Assembly: GCF_026745355.1 (NCBI RefSeq)
Contig: NC_079209.1
Span: 17,902,109 to 17,966,108, forward strand
Reading direction: 5' to 3'
From: Beta vulgaris subsp. vulgaris
Lineage: Eukaryota; Streptophyta; Magnoliopsida; Caryophyllales; Amaranthaceae
DNA length: 64,000 nt
How positions within the stretch are numbered: position 1 is the stretch's first letter; every line of letters starts with the position of its first letter. Positions 35,881 through 46,819 of the stretch are shown in pieces. A program made the position numbers and the translations under genes. The notes under the pieces were generated by a model. It did not search any database. It was not told the origin of the DNA and saw only the letters and a list, made by a program, of their open reading frames with translations.

Positions 35881-36648
35881 AATACTATGATCATCACTTA
35901 GTCTTTTTTCTTTATTATTTATATGTTTTTTTACAAAAAATAGTTTCTACATAATAAAGTTGACTATTTAGCTAACAATTTTATTGTGTAGCTAATTTTT
36001 TATCATTAAAAGAAAAAAAACATTAAATTATGATAACATTAATGGTCTAACAGATACTAAAGTTTCACCGGATGGACTTGCCGGTTTATAATTAAGTTAA
36101 TCCAAGTTTATTGTCATAAGATGTGGTTTAATAATGGTTATAACCAGTACCATTTTTTTTTCTTTTCAAAAAAAAAAATCTCATATTTTTCTTTTTTTTT
36201 TCTAAGGGCAAATATCCTATTTTATCTTAGAATCAACAAAGTCTAGATATGTGATAGAAAAAACAAACGTTCTAGATTAGGTGGACAATTCGTTCCCACC
36301 TAAAGAGCTACGGTTGTACATTGGTCTCGACGTATTGAAAATAGTATTGGCTGATTGGCTCATAGCATCATCCATCTTCCTAAACTAGAATTGTCCAACT
36401 AGTCTCCAAATTTCCTGCAGGTAATGCTGAAAAAGAAAAGGAAATAACGAAATAGCCTCCACATAAGGAGTTTCCTTGACATTCCAGATTGTAACCTGTG
36501 TCACTGTGTGGACAGGAATGGTTTACCTGATAGTATGAGGCCCCAGTTCGATCTTTTTAAGACGCGTCCAAACAAAAACAAGGCAGTAGAAAAAGAAAAG
36601 AAACTTGTGACTAGTTTAATCTATTTAATGACTAGATCTACTTTTATA
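35881..36648. other. Unassigned AT-rich interval
   Basis: Includes A/T homopolymers (36150-36200). No supported gene. Confidence 0.3.
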
Positions 36649-36862
36649 CTTCCTTCGTTTTTTTTAAGATATTACACTTTCTATTTTAAGAAGTTTTAAA
36701 TTAGATGTTACACTTTTATTTTGGATAATAATTTCTCTTTATCTCTCTCCTATCACATGTTCACATGAGACCTTTTTGTTTTTCATTCTTTCTATCTCTC
36801 TCCTCAAAATTACCTAGGAGTCCGTGATTTGAAAAATGTAACATAAAAAAAAACGGAGAAAG
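36649..36862. mobile_element. Stowaway-like MITE, 214 bp
   Basis: The left end CTTCCTTCGTTTTTTTTAAG and minus-strand right end CTTTCTCCGTTTTTTTTTAT form an inverted repeat, followed on both sides by a TTACA-type segment. TA lies on both sides (36647-36648, 36863-36864). Non-coding. Confidence 0.75.
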
Positions 36863-36864
36863 TA

Positions 36865-38210
36865 TTAAAATTAGACTGTCTCTTTTAATAATTTTTGTAT
36901 TATTATATGTGGTATAAATAATATTTTTCTCGCCTTATTTGTTCTTCTTATTTAGAATTTTTTTAGAGAGAAAAAACTCAAAGTAGATTGTACAAGAAAG
37001 TATTCATTAATTAGTTTAATAGCTTCAAATTAATCTAATTAAGGTCCCTTAATTTTTGTTATCATTTGTATTGGTGGAGGAGAGTTTAATTAATTGTCTT
37101 GTTTTCTTTGGTGCTATAGTTAATTGTCATGTACACATGAGAGCAAATATTGTGGGAATTTTAAATTTTTTGAACAAGACAATCAAAAAATAAAACTTTT
37201 TCACTCCTAACATTAAAGGGATTTTTTTTTTGTTTGCACTACTATTTAGCTTACCTATTTAGTTTGAATAATAACTAATTGTTGGCTGGGATGTCAGTAT
37301 CATATACAAATGTGAACTTTTTATTTTAAATCAAACACTTGAGAAAAGTGGAAAAAAAGAGTTATAAACATTAGAAAATGATCTTATAATTCTTTTTAAG
37401 TACTCTCATAGTAAATTATAATATGTATTATTCATCAATATATTCTTTGATTTCAAGATAGTACATATATATAAATATATAATTATTTCTTTTTAAAGAC
37501 AAATATGAATTGAAGGTCAAACGACATCTCAATAGGTATTAAAGAAAAATAAGATACAATCAAACCAAGTCAAATTAAATTCATATGCGGAGAAACTACA
37601 ATGAATAAGATGGAGCAATACAACGCAACCCCTTTGCATTTGCTGAATCAAGCAGAAATAGCTATTGATGAGAAAGTTTGTCATACTAACATATTTGTGT
37701 AAGAACATTTTGATCGAGCCGTGTTGATAGTCATGAACTTCAACTAATGAGAACAATTTTCCATACCCAAAGACAAATAAACCTAACTCACAACTCCCAT
37801 AGGGGAGAAGGAGATCTCTACAATAGAGACTAAAATCTCCATAGTAGGGCTCGAGAAACTCTTATAAATATTGAGTAATTTATTCAACAAAACAATAAAA
37901 TAAACTAAAAACTAAAAATAAAAGAGTAAAAGGGGCTTACCATGAGAAGGACCATATATAAATATATACATTCTTGTTTTTGAAATTTAGGTTAATGTGT
38001 AAGAATATCACCGATGTAATTAAATGGTGTATTACTATTTATTAATTATAGAAGTTATAAATATCTGGGTAGTTTCTTTTTTTTTTTAAAAAAAATGTAA
38101 GAGTATCGAAAGCTAGGGAATGCTATTATTAGCATTAGATTAAAGAGTAAATATATACATATGTATTTAATAAATATTATCTTATCTTTATACAACTTTT
38201 TTCCCCACAG
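36865..38210. other. Unassigned AT-rich interval
   Basis: AT-rich non-coding sequence; no supported feature. Confidence 0.3.
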
Positions 38211-38410
38211 AGACTAACATGAGATTTTAAAATAGTTGGTTAGTGCATTTGTATCTCATATCAAAGATTATGTGTTCAAGTCTTGAAACACACATTTGTA
38301 TTGTTTCGTATGACTCATTTGATTATGTGGGGGAGCGAGCGAGTACATGGGGCAAAATGATAAATTTTTGCCTCGGGTTTTATTTATATAGATACAGATG
38401 TTTGTCGATC
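38211..38410 (+). repeat. Possible tRNA-derived SINE or Helitron remnant
   Basis: TAGTTGGTTAGTGCATTTG (A-box-like, about 38240) and GTGTTCAAGTCTTG (B-box-like, about 38271) have the spacing of a tRNA-type internal promoter. No clear TSD or poly-A end is visible. The 3' side (TGCCTCGGGTTTTATTTATA) is unassigned. Confidence 0.25.
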
Positions 38411-38828
38411 TGTCTTTAAATCAACTAATGATAATACTTTGGGGAAATTATAAGAAACATTAGAGCATGTAGATTGGTAATGACTCCCCATCTCCACTAT
38501 TTTCTCCCTTCAAGCTACTCTAAAAAACTATATCTAAAAAGCATCGAATAACAATAAAGCTCTTTGAAGAGCTCTCCATTCATATTTCACTATGTAACAG
38601 TCCTATGTTAATTGACAAAACTCTTTTCGTTTGTAACAAATGTCACCAAACGACTAGTTGGGGCAAGTAGAGCCATTTCCATTCGTCCCAAATAATGTCT
38701 CCTTTAATAGACTTTTTTTTACAGAGATACACTCAAAATACACTTCAGATCTCCATTATTAAATAAGAAACTCTTCATTTTCTCGAATTTCTCTCTCCTT
38801 AAAAAGCTAATTAGAGAGTCCCCGCAAG

Positions 38829-39257
38829 TAGGAATGTGCACTGCTGCAGGACTGGACCGGAATCGACGGATCGAAATTTGGTATTTTTTTGGATCGGGAC
38901 CGGACATGAATTGTTCCAGTCCGGTCCAGTCTTGGACATGTCGGACTAGTTTTTTTCCAAACAAATCTCTTTTATTTTATTTAAATATATATATATATTT
39001 ATAAACTAAATACATTAAAAATTAATAATCTTAATAACAATAATCTTAAAGTAATAAATAATAGGTTTTAAAATTTATAACTTTCTACCTTTTTTAATTC
39101 TTATAATAGAAATTCCGATCCAATTGGTCCGGATAGAACCGAACCGGAAACCCGAAACCAGATTTTTTGTATGGATCGAGGACCAGTCCAATCCGGTCCA
39201 AATTCAAGTCCTGTCGGAATCAGATTCTGGTCCGATTCCAATCTTTGCACGGCCCTT
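38829..39257. mobile_element. hAT-type MITE, 429 bp
   Basis: Flanked by CCCGCAAG (38821-38828) and CCCGCAAT (39258-39265), a 7/8 match of hAT-type TSD. The ends TAGGAATGTGCAC and, on the minus strand, AAGGGCCGTGCAA form a weak inverted repeat. Subterminal GGTCCGGTCC / GGACCGG motifs occur in both orientations. AT-rich core, no ORF. Confidence 0.75.
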
Positions 39258-40238
39258 CCCGCAATAACGTTTTGATATATACTGTGATCAAGAAATTACC
39301 AAGTAAGCACATTCTTTGAGGCCTCAGGGAGATAACTACCAAAGCACATACGTCACTGTTAAAGTCGAAAGAGAAAACATGCGTCGAAATATTGTACTTA
39401 AGATAGACGCATTTTCATTTCGTTTCTATTTGTATTTGTACAATTGGAAATTATTTTCCATCCGAAATCTTCTAGGGGACAATCAGTCAATGCCCATTAT
39501 TTTAAAAGTATAATCTAAATACTCCTACGTCCTAATCCTTAATAGTATGGATTATATTTATTAATATATATAATTAAAATTACAAATCAAATCACATGAA
39601 ATAATCTAAATGCTTTTATGTATATATATATATCCCTTTCTCATTGCTTCTACTTCTTTTCTTTGGTAAACGATCCCTTTATTAACTATTAACTATTATC
39701 TAATAAACCCTAGAGAGTAAAGAGTTCCCCTTTTCTGAAATTGAGTTGATAAATCTTGTTTTTTTTTTTTTGGGATTTTGAGTCTTTTTAATCTGCTCTG
39801 AACTCACCTGGGTCGAACTCAAATTATATTTTTTTCGAATTTTTCCATTGAGGCAAAACGTCGAACACCTGGTTTGCGTTTTCTGTTTGGTGAGTTTCTT
39901 TTGTTCTTTTACCTTTCTAAGTTACCAAATTTCTAAAGATTTTCATTGGCTTGAGCTTCAAGATACTGCTGAGCCTAAGTTTTGCTTTTTAACGACTTTT
40001 TTCCTCGATTGTTTGCTTAAAGTAATGGCTGATTAACTGTTTATCTTTGTTTTGTATAGGTAGGAAATTGCAAGAAGTGAGATTCTAATTGGAAGACAGA
40101 GATAGTTCGATTTTGTGTGATTTAGTATCCAATTACTGATTATTAATTGTGAAGTTGAACCCCTTTTTGCTTGGAATATTGTGAGAGAACTTGTTCTAAT
40201 TCTATTTGTCAGCATAATTTGGTTATTGGGTTGAATAT

Positions 40239-40253
40239 ATGGGTGCCCTCTAA
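40239..40253 (+). CDS. Upstream ORF 1 in HSF leader (4 codons)
   Basis: ATGGGTGCCCTCTAA encodes MGAL and stop within the probable leader of the heat-shock factor. It is very short. If the leader is transcribed as inferred, a scanning ribosome would meet it before the main start. Confidence 0.3.
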   Translation: MGAL

Positions 40254-40414
40254 AATTCTTAATCACCAAATTGGGGATTCTCTATTTACATCAGATTTTG
40301 GATACTGGGTATTGCGAATTTGAATCTAAGAAGGAGGATATAAACTGTGGTGGTTAAATCATAATAACCAAAAAAAAACATTTGAGTGAGATTGAGCAGT
40401 TCAATCATCTGGGT

Positions 40415-40489
40415 ATGATTGGTATTGTGGGGTTTTGTTTATTGTGGATTTCGATGATCAACATTGATTTGGTGATTTTGGGTGTTTGA
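40415..40489 (+). CDS. Upstream ORF 2 in HSF leader (24 codons)
   Basis: The 24-codon frame reads MIGIVGFCLLWI then SMINIDLVILGV, followed by TGA at 40487-40489, 21 bases before the first ATG of the HSF. It is strongly hydrophobic. Some plant HSF mRNAs are controlled by upstream ORFs; whether this one is translated or conserved cannot be judged here. Confidence 0.35.
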   Translation: MIGIVGFCLLWISMINIDLVILGV

Positions 40490-40510
40490 GGAGCTTTGAT
40501 CTGTTTTCTT

Positions 40511-41848
40511 ATGATGGATGAACTTCAAGGTGGTTCGAATGCGTTGCCTCCTTTTCTTACAAAGACTTATGAGATGGTAGATGATCCTTCCACTGACTCC
40601 ATTGTTTCCTGGAGTTCGAGTAACAAGAGCTTTGTTGTGTTGAATCCCCCGGAATTTTCGAGGATTTTGTTACCCAGATTCTTCAAGCACAACAATTTCT
40701 CAAGCTTCATTAGACAATTGAACACTTATGTAAGTCAAATTGAATAATTCAGTTAACTTGTTCTTGTGTCATTTTGTTGATTTATTGCAGGTTTTGATGT
40801 ATCTCTTATGATTGTGTTTATTCTTTTCATCAAATAGGGTTTCAGGAAGGTGGATCCTGAGCAATGGGAATTTGCCAATGATGATTTCATAAGAGGGCAA
40901 TCACACCTCCTGAAAAACATACATAGGCGAAAGCCGGTTCATAGTCACTCGTTGACTAATCTCCATGGACAGGTGAACTCTAATCCCTTAACTGATTCTG
41001 AAAGGCAGAAATACAAAGATGATATTGAGCGACTGAAACATGAAAGAGAGTTTCTTCTCTTGGAGTCACAAAGGCAAAGGCAGGAGGAGCAGGACATTGA
41101 GTTACAGGTGCAGCCTTTGAGGGAGCGCCTGCAACATATGGAACAACGGCAGCATACATTTGTTTCGTATTTTGCTCAGTTGTTGCAGAAACCGGAGCTT
41201 GCTTTAGAGCCCCAATTAGAAAACCAGGATAGAAAGAGAAGGGTTTCTTCTAGGCCTGAACATTTTAATGATGAAACAAGTAACGAAGATAGCATGTGTA
41301 CTGTAAGAACATCACGGAAAGGAAGTCCTGATTATGCTTCTGGTTTAGACTTGGATACTGAGCTTTTAGAGAGAATGGAATCATCTCTATCGTTTTGGGA
41401 AACTGTGGTAGAAGATATTGGAGGCCTAAGTGTGCAGAGAAATTCATCCATTGAGCTTGCTGAATCCACTTCTTGTGTGCAGAGCCCCGCGATATCTTAT
41501 ACACAACTCAATATTGATGTTCCATCTAATTCATCGAGGATTGACATGAATTCCGAACCTTCTGTCACAGCTTCTGTAGTTGCTCCTGACCGTGTTCCAC
41601 AGGAGGAACAAGAAGCCGGAACTGCCCCAGCTGCACCACAGGGAGTGAACGATGTATTCTGGGAACAATTTTTGACTGAAAATCCGGGTTCGTCTGATGT
41701 GCAGGAAGTTCAGTCTGAAAGAAAAGATCCAGGTGTGAGAGAGAAAGATAGCAGACTCATAGATCATGGGAGATATTGGCTGGGTTTCAGAAACTCTAAC
41801 AATATTCCAGAACACATTGGGCAGCTTACTTCAGCAGGCAGGAGTTGA
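40511..41848 (+). CDS. HSFA4: Heat shock transcription factor, class A4-like
   Basis: A nuclear transcription factor that binds heat-shock elements as a trimer and activates stress genes. Exon 1 is 40511-40729. A phase-0 intron (GTAAGT...AAATAG, 40730-40837) interrupts the DNA-binding domain at NTY/GFRK, the conserved HSF intron site. Exon 2 is 40838-41848. The product is about 409 residues, close to HSFA4 length. The DNA-binding domain spans residues ~14-107 ([47 protein letters not shown]). The HR-A/B heptad region is ~125-190. A basic DRKRRV nuclear signal is near 204. Two activator (AHA) motifs follow: [11 protein letters not shown] near 258 and [15 protein letters not shown] near 347. 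A C-terminal export-like segment reads [14 protein letters not shown]. The second ATG (40514) has a better context and gives the family-typical MDE start. The domain has L where W, and I where D, are usual ([19 protein letters not shown]). The A4 assignment rests on remembered family features. Confidence 0.92.
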
Positions 41849-43828
41849 CACTTACAAATCATTTTTGACTTTGATGCATAGAGTTGGATGTAAATATAGG
41901 TAAGATTGTTTCTTATATGTATTTATAGAAGTCAATATGGTATTGTATAATCATATATACGGGATGCTCATTGTTTACTAACACTTTTGTTAAAAGTTTC
42001 ACGATTTACCCGGCATGATTATGTTCAGAATTAGTTTCTGTTATTTTCTTTGGATTATCATTGTTAGTGGAGTTTCCTTACGTGTGTTTCTCCTTGTAAA
42101 TTCTCTTTGTTGGATTTTAGACTGTCACTCGTTAGCATGCATGTGTTTGGTAATCTATTCATTGATGGGATTCTATGGATTTGTTTATCTACATTCAGTG
42201 TCTGATAAACCTTAGCTTCAGTCTGGTGTATATTCACCTTTTGTCCTTTACTTAGGACATTGTAGGTGCTTGGCTATCACTAATACTCTGAAAGAGTTCT
42301 ATCACGGCTTCGTGATGATTCCTGTGTCCGTCAGAATAAGTCTCTCTGCTGGTTTGCACCGATTAGTTAGGCTACGTAGATCTGGAATCCAGTACCGACC
42401 TTGCGGCTTGTGCACAGCAGAGTCATGCCGAGGTTGGTTGTAATTAGCTCATGTAGGTGTGTAATTTCATTGTTGTTTGTGGCATTGTCTGTTGGGGTTT
42501 AGAATATGGACAGTTGCACATCATATTCTAGATATGAAACTTTCTGAAATTTGTTGTAATCTTCTTAAATGTCCAAGGTTTGATCCTGGCTTGGAATCAA
42601 AACAGCATGACCACGGTGGTTTTGTTCATTTCGTCGTAAAAGGCAAGTTGAAGGAAAAACTAGTTTAGACAAGTCTACATTAGCTCATGTAAGTTTATAC
42701 AAGTCCCTTAAAATTCCCACACACTTGGTTAAGACGTTTATAGGCAGTGTGTGAATAACACACGCCACCCACGTGTCGGTTTGTGTGCTCATTGCACCAC
42801 CCTAGGTACAACTACTCCGGAGTTCGGATAAGTTTAGATGGCAATTTTTTTTCAAGTGAAAAGACCTATGTTTAGCGCACGTCATTTTATGATGGTTCCT
42901 CTTAAAAAGAGCTGTCACTAAATTGAGTGACAATTTACAGGTTGGTAATGTCCAAATTCAACAAGGTTATCTTTGATCCTTGCTTGGGTACAATAAAGGG
43001 CAATTAGAAGCAAAGAATAGTATTGGAGGATTTGTTGGGTGACACTTGTGAGGAGATGCCTTGAAGTCTTTCTTTTCCTTGATAAGTCGACTTGCATAGT
43101 GAGCTTTATCATTTGAGTTTGTTGGCAATGTATACTCATCAGATAATCGTCCACCTATTTCCTTGTTATAATCCAAGTGCTTTTAACTTATAGTGTGATG
43201 ATGTGGCACATTATGAACCAAGAGATCATTAGTTTCCTTTTCTGATTTTTTTTGGGAATATATGTTGATATTATCTTCACTGTTGTTATGTATGCAATAG
43301 TTGTGCATAAGTGGCTTTATTATTCAGAGTCTATAAGTATCATATTGGATGAGGATTTTTTTGGGTGTGATTTCATGGCTAGCTCAACGCTTTAATTGTG
43401 AATTGTGATGAGTTACTCTGAAAACTAAGTGGATGTTTGGTTTAAATCGTGGAATGAAAAAGATGAAGTCACTTAAAAGAAATGTGTAATCATAATAATA
43501 ACTGTAATATTTATGAGTGTTGGGTTAAATTATACAAATGAAACATCGATAAGCATGAAATTGGGGACCGAAGAGAGTTATATTAATTAGCAGCTTAAAG
43601 GAAGAAATGTGTAATCATATTAATTAGCATAGGATTTGGGAGGGTAATAATTGTGTGGAAATAGTTAGGTCCACAGAAGAAAAATATGTTGTTATTTTCG
43701 TTTCCAATACTTAACAATATAACACTAAACCTGCTCTAATCATGGAGTGAAAAGGCAGAGTTAAGCCACTATTTTGCATATAATCGTTTTGTGTTTCTTA
43801 TTTGCAGGCAGTACAATATAATCATATA
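41849..43828. other. HSF 3' region and unassigned interval
   Basis: The 3' UTR probably reaches about 41960, but no unambiguous poly-A signal was chosen. Further on, 42301-42440 is GC-richer but non-coding. CCCACGTGTCGG at about 42769 contains an ABRE-like ACGTGTC. Short ORFs (42015-42215, 42477-42668, 42918-43176) have no recognisable domain. Confidence 0.3.
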
Positions 43829-44081
43829 CTTCCTCCGTTCCATAATAAGTGAAACACTTACTATTTTAGAACGTTTCAAAATAAGTGAAACATACCTTAA
43901 ATGGAAAAAAGAAAGTGACAAAATGACAAGAGTACCCATCATAAACTTGTGTAGTTTGCTTTTCTCTCTCCTACTTTTGATAACATAAAAGGGTATTTTA
44001 TGACTTTTTGGCTTTTGAAAGTGATGTTTATTAAATCTTGTGCCCAATGCCTATGTTTCACTTATTATGGAACGGGGGAAG
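43829..44081. mobile_element. Stowaway MITE, 253 bp
   Basis: The terminal inverted repeat is CTTCCTCCGTTCCATAATAA (left) against CTTCCCCCGTTCCATAATAA (minus-strand right end), continuing GTGAAACA on both. TA flanks both sides (43827-43828, 44082-44083). The interior AT-rich segment holds an inner copy of the CAAAATAAGTGAAACA phrase. Short ORFs on both strands here are artefacts. Confidence 0.85.
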
Positions 44082-44083
44082 TA

Positions 44084-44567
44084 TATAAATTATAATGCAA
44101 AAGAAGATCTAAGATTTTCCTAATGGTTCAATTAAAAGCCCAATTCACATAAGAAAAAGTTGATCAACTTTAAAATAAAAGATTTCGGGTCAACGCATGT
44201 TGGGTATAATTGGTAGTGGTGTTTCCCAATAACATCATGTTAAACTTTCAGGTTGTTGCAGACTTTTGCGGCACAAGTTTGGTCTTTCTTTTTACACTCA
44301 ACTTGCAATACAGCCGGTAATTTATATTGGTGCTTTTTTATCGAGTCACTTGGTAAAGGTAACTAAGTGGAAGCATCATTATCAAAAACTAAAAAGCATT
44401 CAAAACCATTCTTAGGGTTCAATAAGGCTGTAAAATTTGACTTCGTCTACTCTGCTTTTAGTGAAAGTTGGTTGTCTCTAATTGCGGGTAGCTTTAGTTT
44501 TCTAAAATGATTTCCAATGTTATAGTATTAGTGGTTAATTTCCCTGTCTTTTACTTATTGGGAAAGT
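44084..44567. other. Unassigned interval
   Basis: No supported feature. Confidence 0.3.
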
Positions 44568-45382
44568 ATTGTGACAGACCGTCTGACACAATACATTCAG
44601 TCGGACAAGAACTTAAGAGAAAGAAATTAATGACAGCAACTCACGACCACTCCTCTCTCTCCTCCAAACCCTTTTAAACCCTCCTAAAATTTCTCACCCT
44701 TCAAAATCCATTTTTTCAATTCTCAAATCTCTCTCCTCAAAGTCCTCTTTCATGGAAAAACCCACTAAAGAATTGGAAAATCTGGGTCAAAAAATTAAGC
44801 CCTTCATGCAAATCAATTTGGAAGCAATCATGTATTTATGAAGCAATCATGGGTTCAACCTATGAAATTCCGAAATGTAGAGCATCTATGTTTGCGCTTG
44901 CTGAGAAATGGTGCCCAGAAAGTAACACATTTGTGCTTCAAATTGTTGTGCTCTTAGCTAGAGGGACTAAGATTGCAATGACTCAAACAAGACCAAGACA
45001 CTGACTTTTTTCTTCTTGATTGAAACATTAGAGGACGATGGCGACATAGGTTGTGGTGGTGGTGTTGTTTCTTTCATTTCTTTTGTTTATTGTTTGAGTT
45101 GAATGTTTTCAATTGGTTTTATTTTTCTTTCATTTAGTCGAATTTTTCTTTTCAGTTAGTCGAATTATTCTTTCAGTTTGTTGGTCTATTCTTTCAGTTG
45201 GTTGGTTTATCCTTTCAGTTGGTTACTTTGTTCTTTCAGTTGGTTATTTTATTCTTTCAGTTGGTTCATTTATTCTTTCAGTTGGTTTCTTTATTCTTTC
45301 AGTTCGTTCCTTTATTCTTTCAGTTGGTTGTTGGTCAAGCTGGTCCGACCACTTCCATTGTGTCAGATGAGTCTGACACAAT
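44568..45382. mobile_element. Long-TIR non-autonomous DNA element with internal minisatellite
   Basis: The left end ATTGTGACAGACCGTCTGAC and minus-strand right end ATTGTGTCAGACTCATCTGA continue with ACACAAT and a GTCGGAC segment. This gives a diverged terminal inverted repeat of about 40 bp that itself contains inner palindromes. The 'gagacggtctcac'-type end is common in plant genomes. No TSD was resolved. The interior has a 21-bp tandem repeat (see separate entry) and no transposase. Confidence 0.5.
45120..45342 (+). repeat. 21-bp minisatellite, about 9-10 units
   Basis: The unit is close to TTCTTTCAGTTGGTTNNTTTA. It is repeated head to tail with substitutions mainly in the five bases after GGTT. 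Because 21 is a multiple of 3 all frames stay open, producing ILSVG-, YSFSW- and FFQLV-repeat ORFs that are not genes. Confidence 0.85.
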
Positions 45383-46339
45383 GGCTTCTCTTACTTGTTA
45401 TATTATCAATAAATATATTTTTTTTTTGAGGGGATTATCAATAAATAGATAATTTAAATTAGTTGCTACATTTTCTCTTTTACACTGCAGTACTCGTATA
45501 ATTTCTACCTATTTCATCATTTTTTTTGTCATTCATTTGTCTGTATCTATTTTACCGTTTTCTCCAATATCCCTACACGCATCTCCTATAGAGTTAACCT
45601 AACACTATATATTTCCCAAACCTCTTCTTTACTCCCTCTGTTTCAATAGAAACAATTTGTAATTTACAAGTGTTTTTTTTAATAGAAATATTAGCCTCCT
45701 TTTTTCATATATGGTAGAATGATACACCTAATTATTACATTGAACTCTACATATTTCACATTTACCTTAGTCCTTATACAATACTCACCTTCTCAACTAG
45801 AGAAACATATATCCAATATAAAAAAGGATGAAGTTTTTCGTAAAAACCCAAAACCCCTACATCACACCCACAATTTTTCTGTGGTTTCGTAAGCCTACTC
45901 TATCACTTATTAACGTAAAATACCGTTATCATGCCATCATTAGAAGTTAGAACAAAATCCTCAAGAGTGCTTCTGAAAATTTCACTCACTCAACTGATTT
46001 CTTACTTGGATTATAATTAGTCCATCCTCCTTCGAAGCCAAAAACTGTATTAGTGCGCACTCCACCATCCATTAATTCTACATCTTCACCCTTCCCATCA
46101 ACACCATCACTGATAATACCATTACCATCTTCAAAATCCAGCCTAACCTTGCATAAATTCAGACATCATTGATCGAACTAACACATTCATGATCGTTGTA
46201 TAAATGTTTGTTTATTGTCTCTTGGTATAAAATTTGATCCCATGACTTCAAACTTATATGTTAAAATCTCAACCATTAAACCAAATAATGTTTGGTGTTA
46301 TAATTTCAAATTCAAATATTAATAAATGAAAATTATAAT
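45383..46339. other. Interval upstream of Helitron 3' end
   Basis: A Stowaway-like left end (CTCCCTCTGTTTCAATAG at about 45634) has no convincing partner. On the minus strand 46290-46230 resembles a tRNA-type A and B box pair (TTTAATGGTTGAGA, GTCATGGGATCAAA). It may be Helitron interior; a Helitron 5' TC end was not found. Confidence 0.25.
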
Positions 46340-46370
46340 TAATCGGGACATAGCCCGGACCTAAAACTAG
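46340..46370 (+). mobile_element. Probable Helitron 3' terminus
   Basis: CGGGACATAGCCCG forms a short hairpin (stem CGGG/CCCG, 46344-46357). It is followed 9 bases later by CTAG at 46367-46370 and a T at 46371, the canonical Helitron 3' end (hairpin, then CTRR, inserted before T). The upstream boundary is unknown. Confidence 0.5.
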
Positions 46371-46439
46371 TTGAACTTTTAAACGACTCCCTCCATATGC
46401 TCTTTCTTTGTCTCTCTACCCTACCCATATGAGATTATT

Positions 46440-46791
46440 GAATTAGTTCCATCCAATTGAACTGATGAAGGTCGATCTTCAATTATACACAAGAATTGAA
46501 GGACCGGAACACATCATCTTCTTCTAGAGAGAGAAGTGATTATGACACTAAATGAGAGATGATTTGTTCTCATTATTGAATGAATGAATTGATTAGCTTA
46601 CAAGAACTAGGAGATTAGCTATTTATAAGACTAATTAAGACAAAGGAAACTTCTGCTACAAGCTTTATCACATGTCAATTGTTCTATTCGTTGTTGAGTA
46701 ACAACTTTCTCTCTTGCTGTAGCTAACTTTTGCTGAGTTGGAGCTGGGATTGTTGAAGCAGGTAGGTTGGGCTTTGTGGTATCTCGTCAAC
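46440..46791 (-). repeat. Copia-type LTR, probably solo, minus strand
   Basis: The minus strand starts TGTTGACGAGATACCAC at 46791. It has TATA TTATAAATAG (complement of 46618-46627) and a downstream TCAATTCATTCATTCAATAA leader like short Ty1/copia LTRs. The lower end is uncertain (near 46440). Candidate target sites CCAAT/CCAAA match only 4 of 5. No PBS or coding region is attached. Confidence 0.4.
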
Positions 46792-46819
46792 ACCAAAAGG
46801 GGAAACGAGACCGTCTAAC

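Larger units (their letters stand above)
39605..40510 (+). promoter_or_regulatory. Probable promoter and 5' leader of the HSF gene
   Basis: TATATATATATAT lies at about 39620-39632, followed by a CT-rich stretch (CCCTTTCTCATTGCTTCTAC) typical of a plant transcription start region. A likely leader intron runs from GTGAGTTTC (donor 39890) to TTTTGTATAG (acceptor 40059). The spliced leader would be several hundred bases. I saw no clear heat-shock element (alternating GAA/TTC with 2-bp spacing) in the nearest 400 bases. Transcription start and intron are inferred from motifs only. Confidence 0.45.

Noticed and set aside
45120..45342. Possible CRISPR-like array
   Set aside because: Units are contiguous 21-bp tandem repeats without unique spacers, in a plant nuclear sequence.
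45113..45452. Repeat proteins ILSVG/YSFSW/FFQLV
   Set aside because: A 21-bp minisatellite keeps every frame open; no conserved start or domain.
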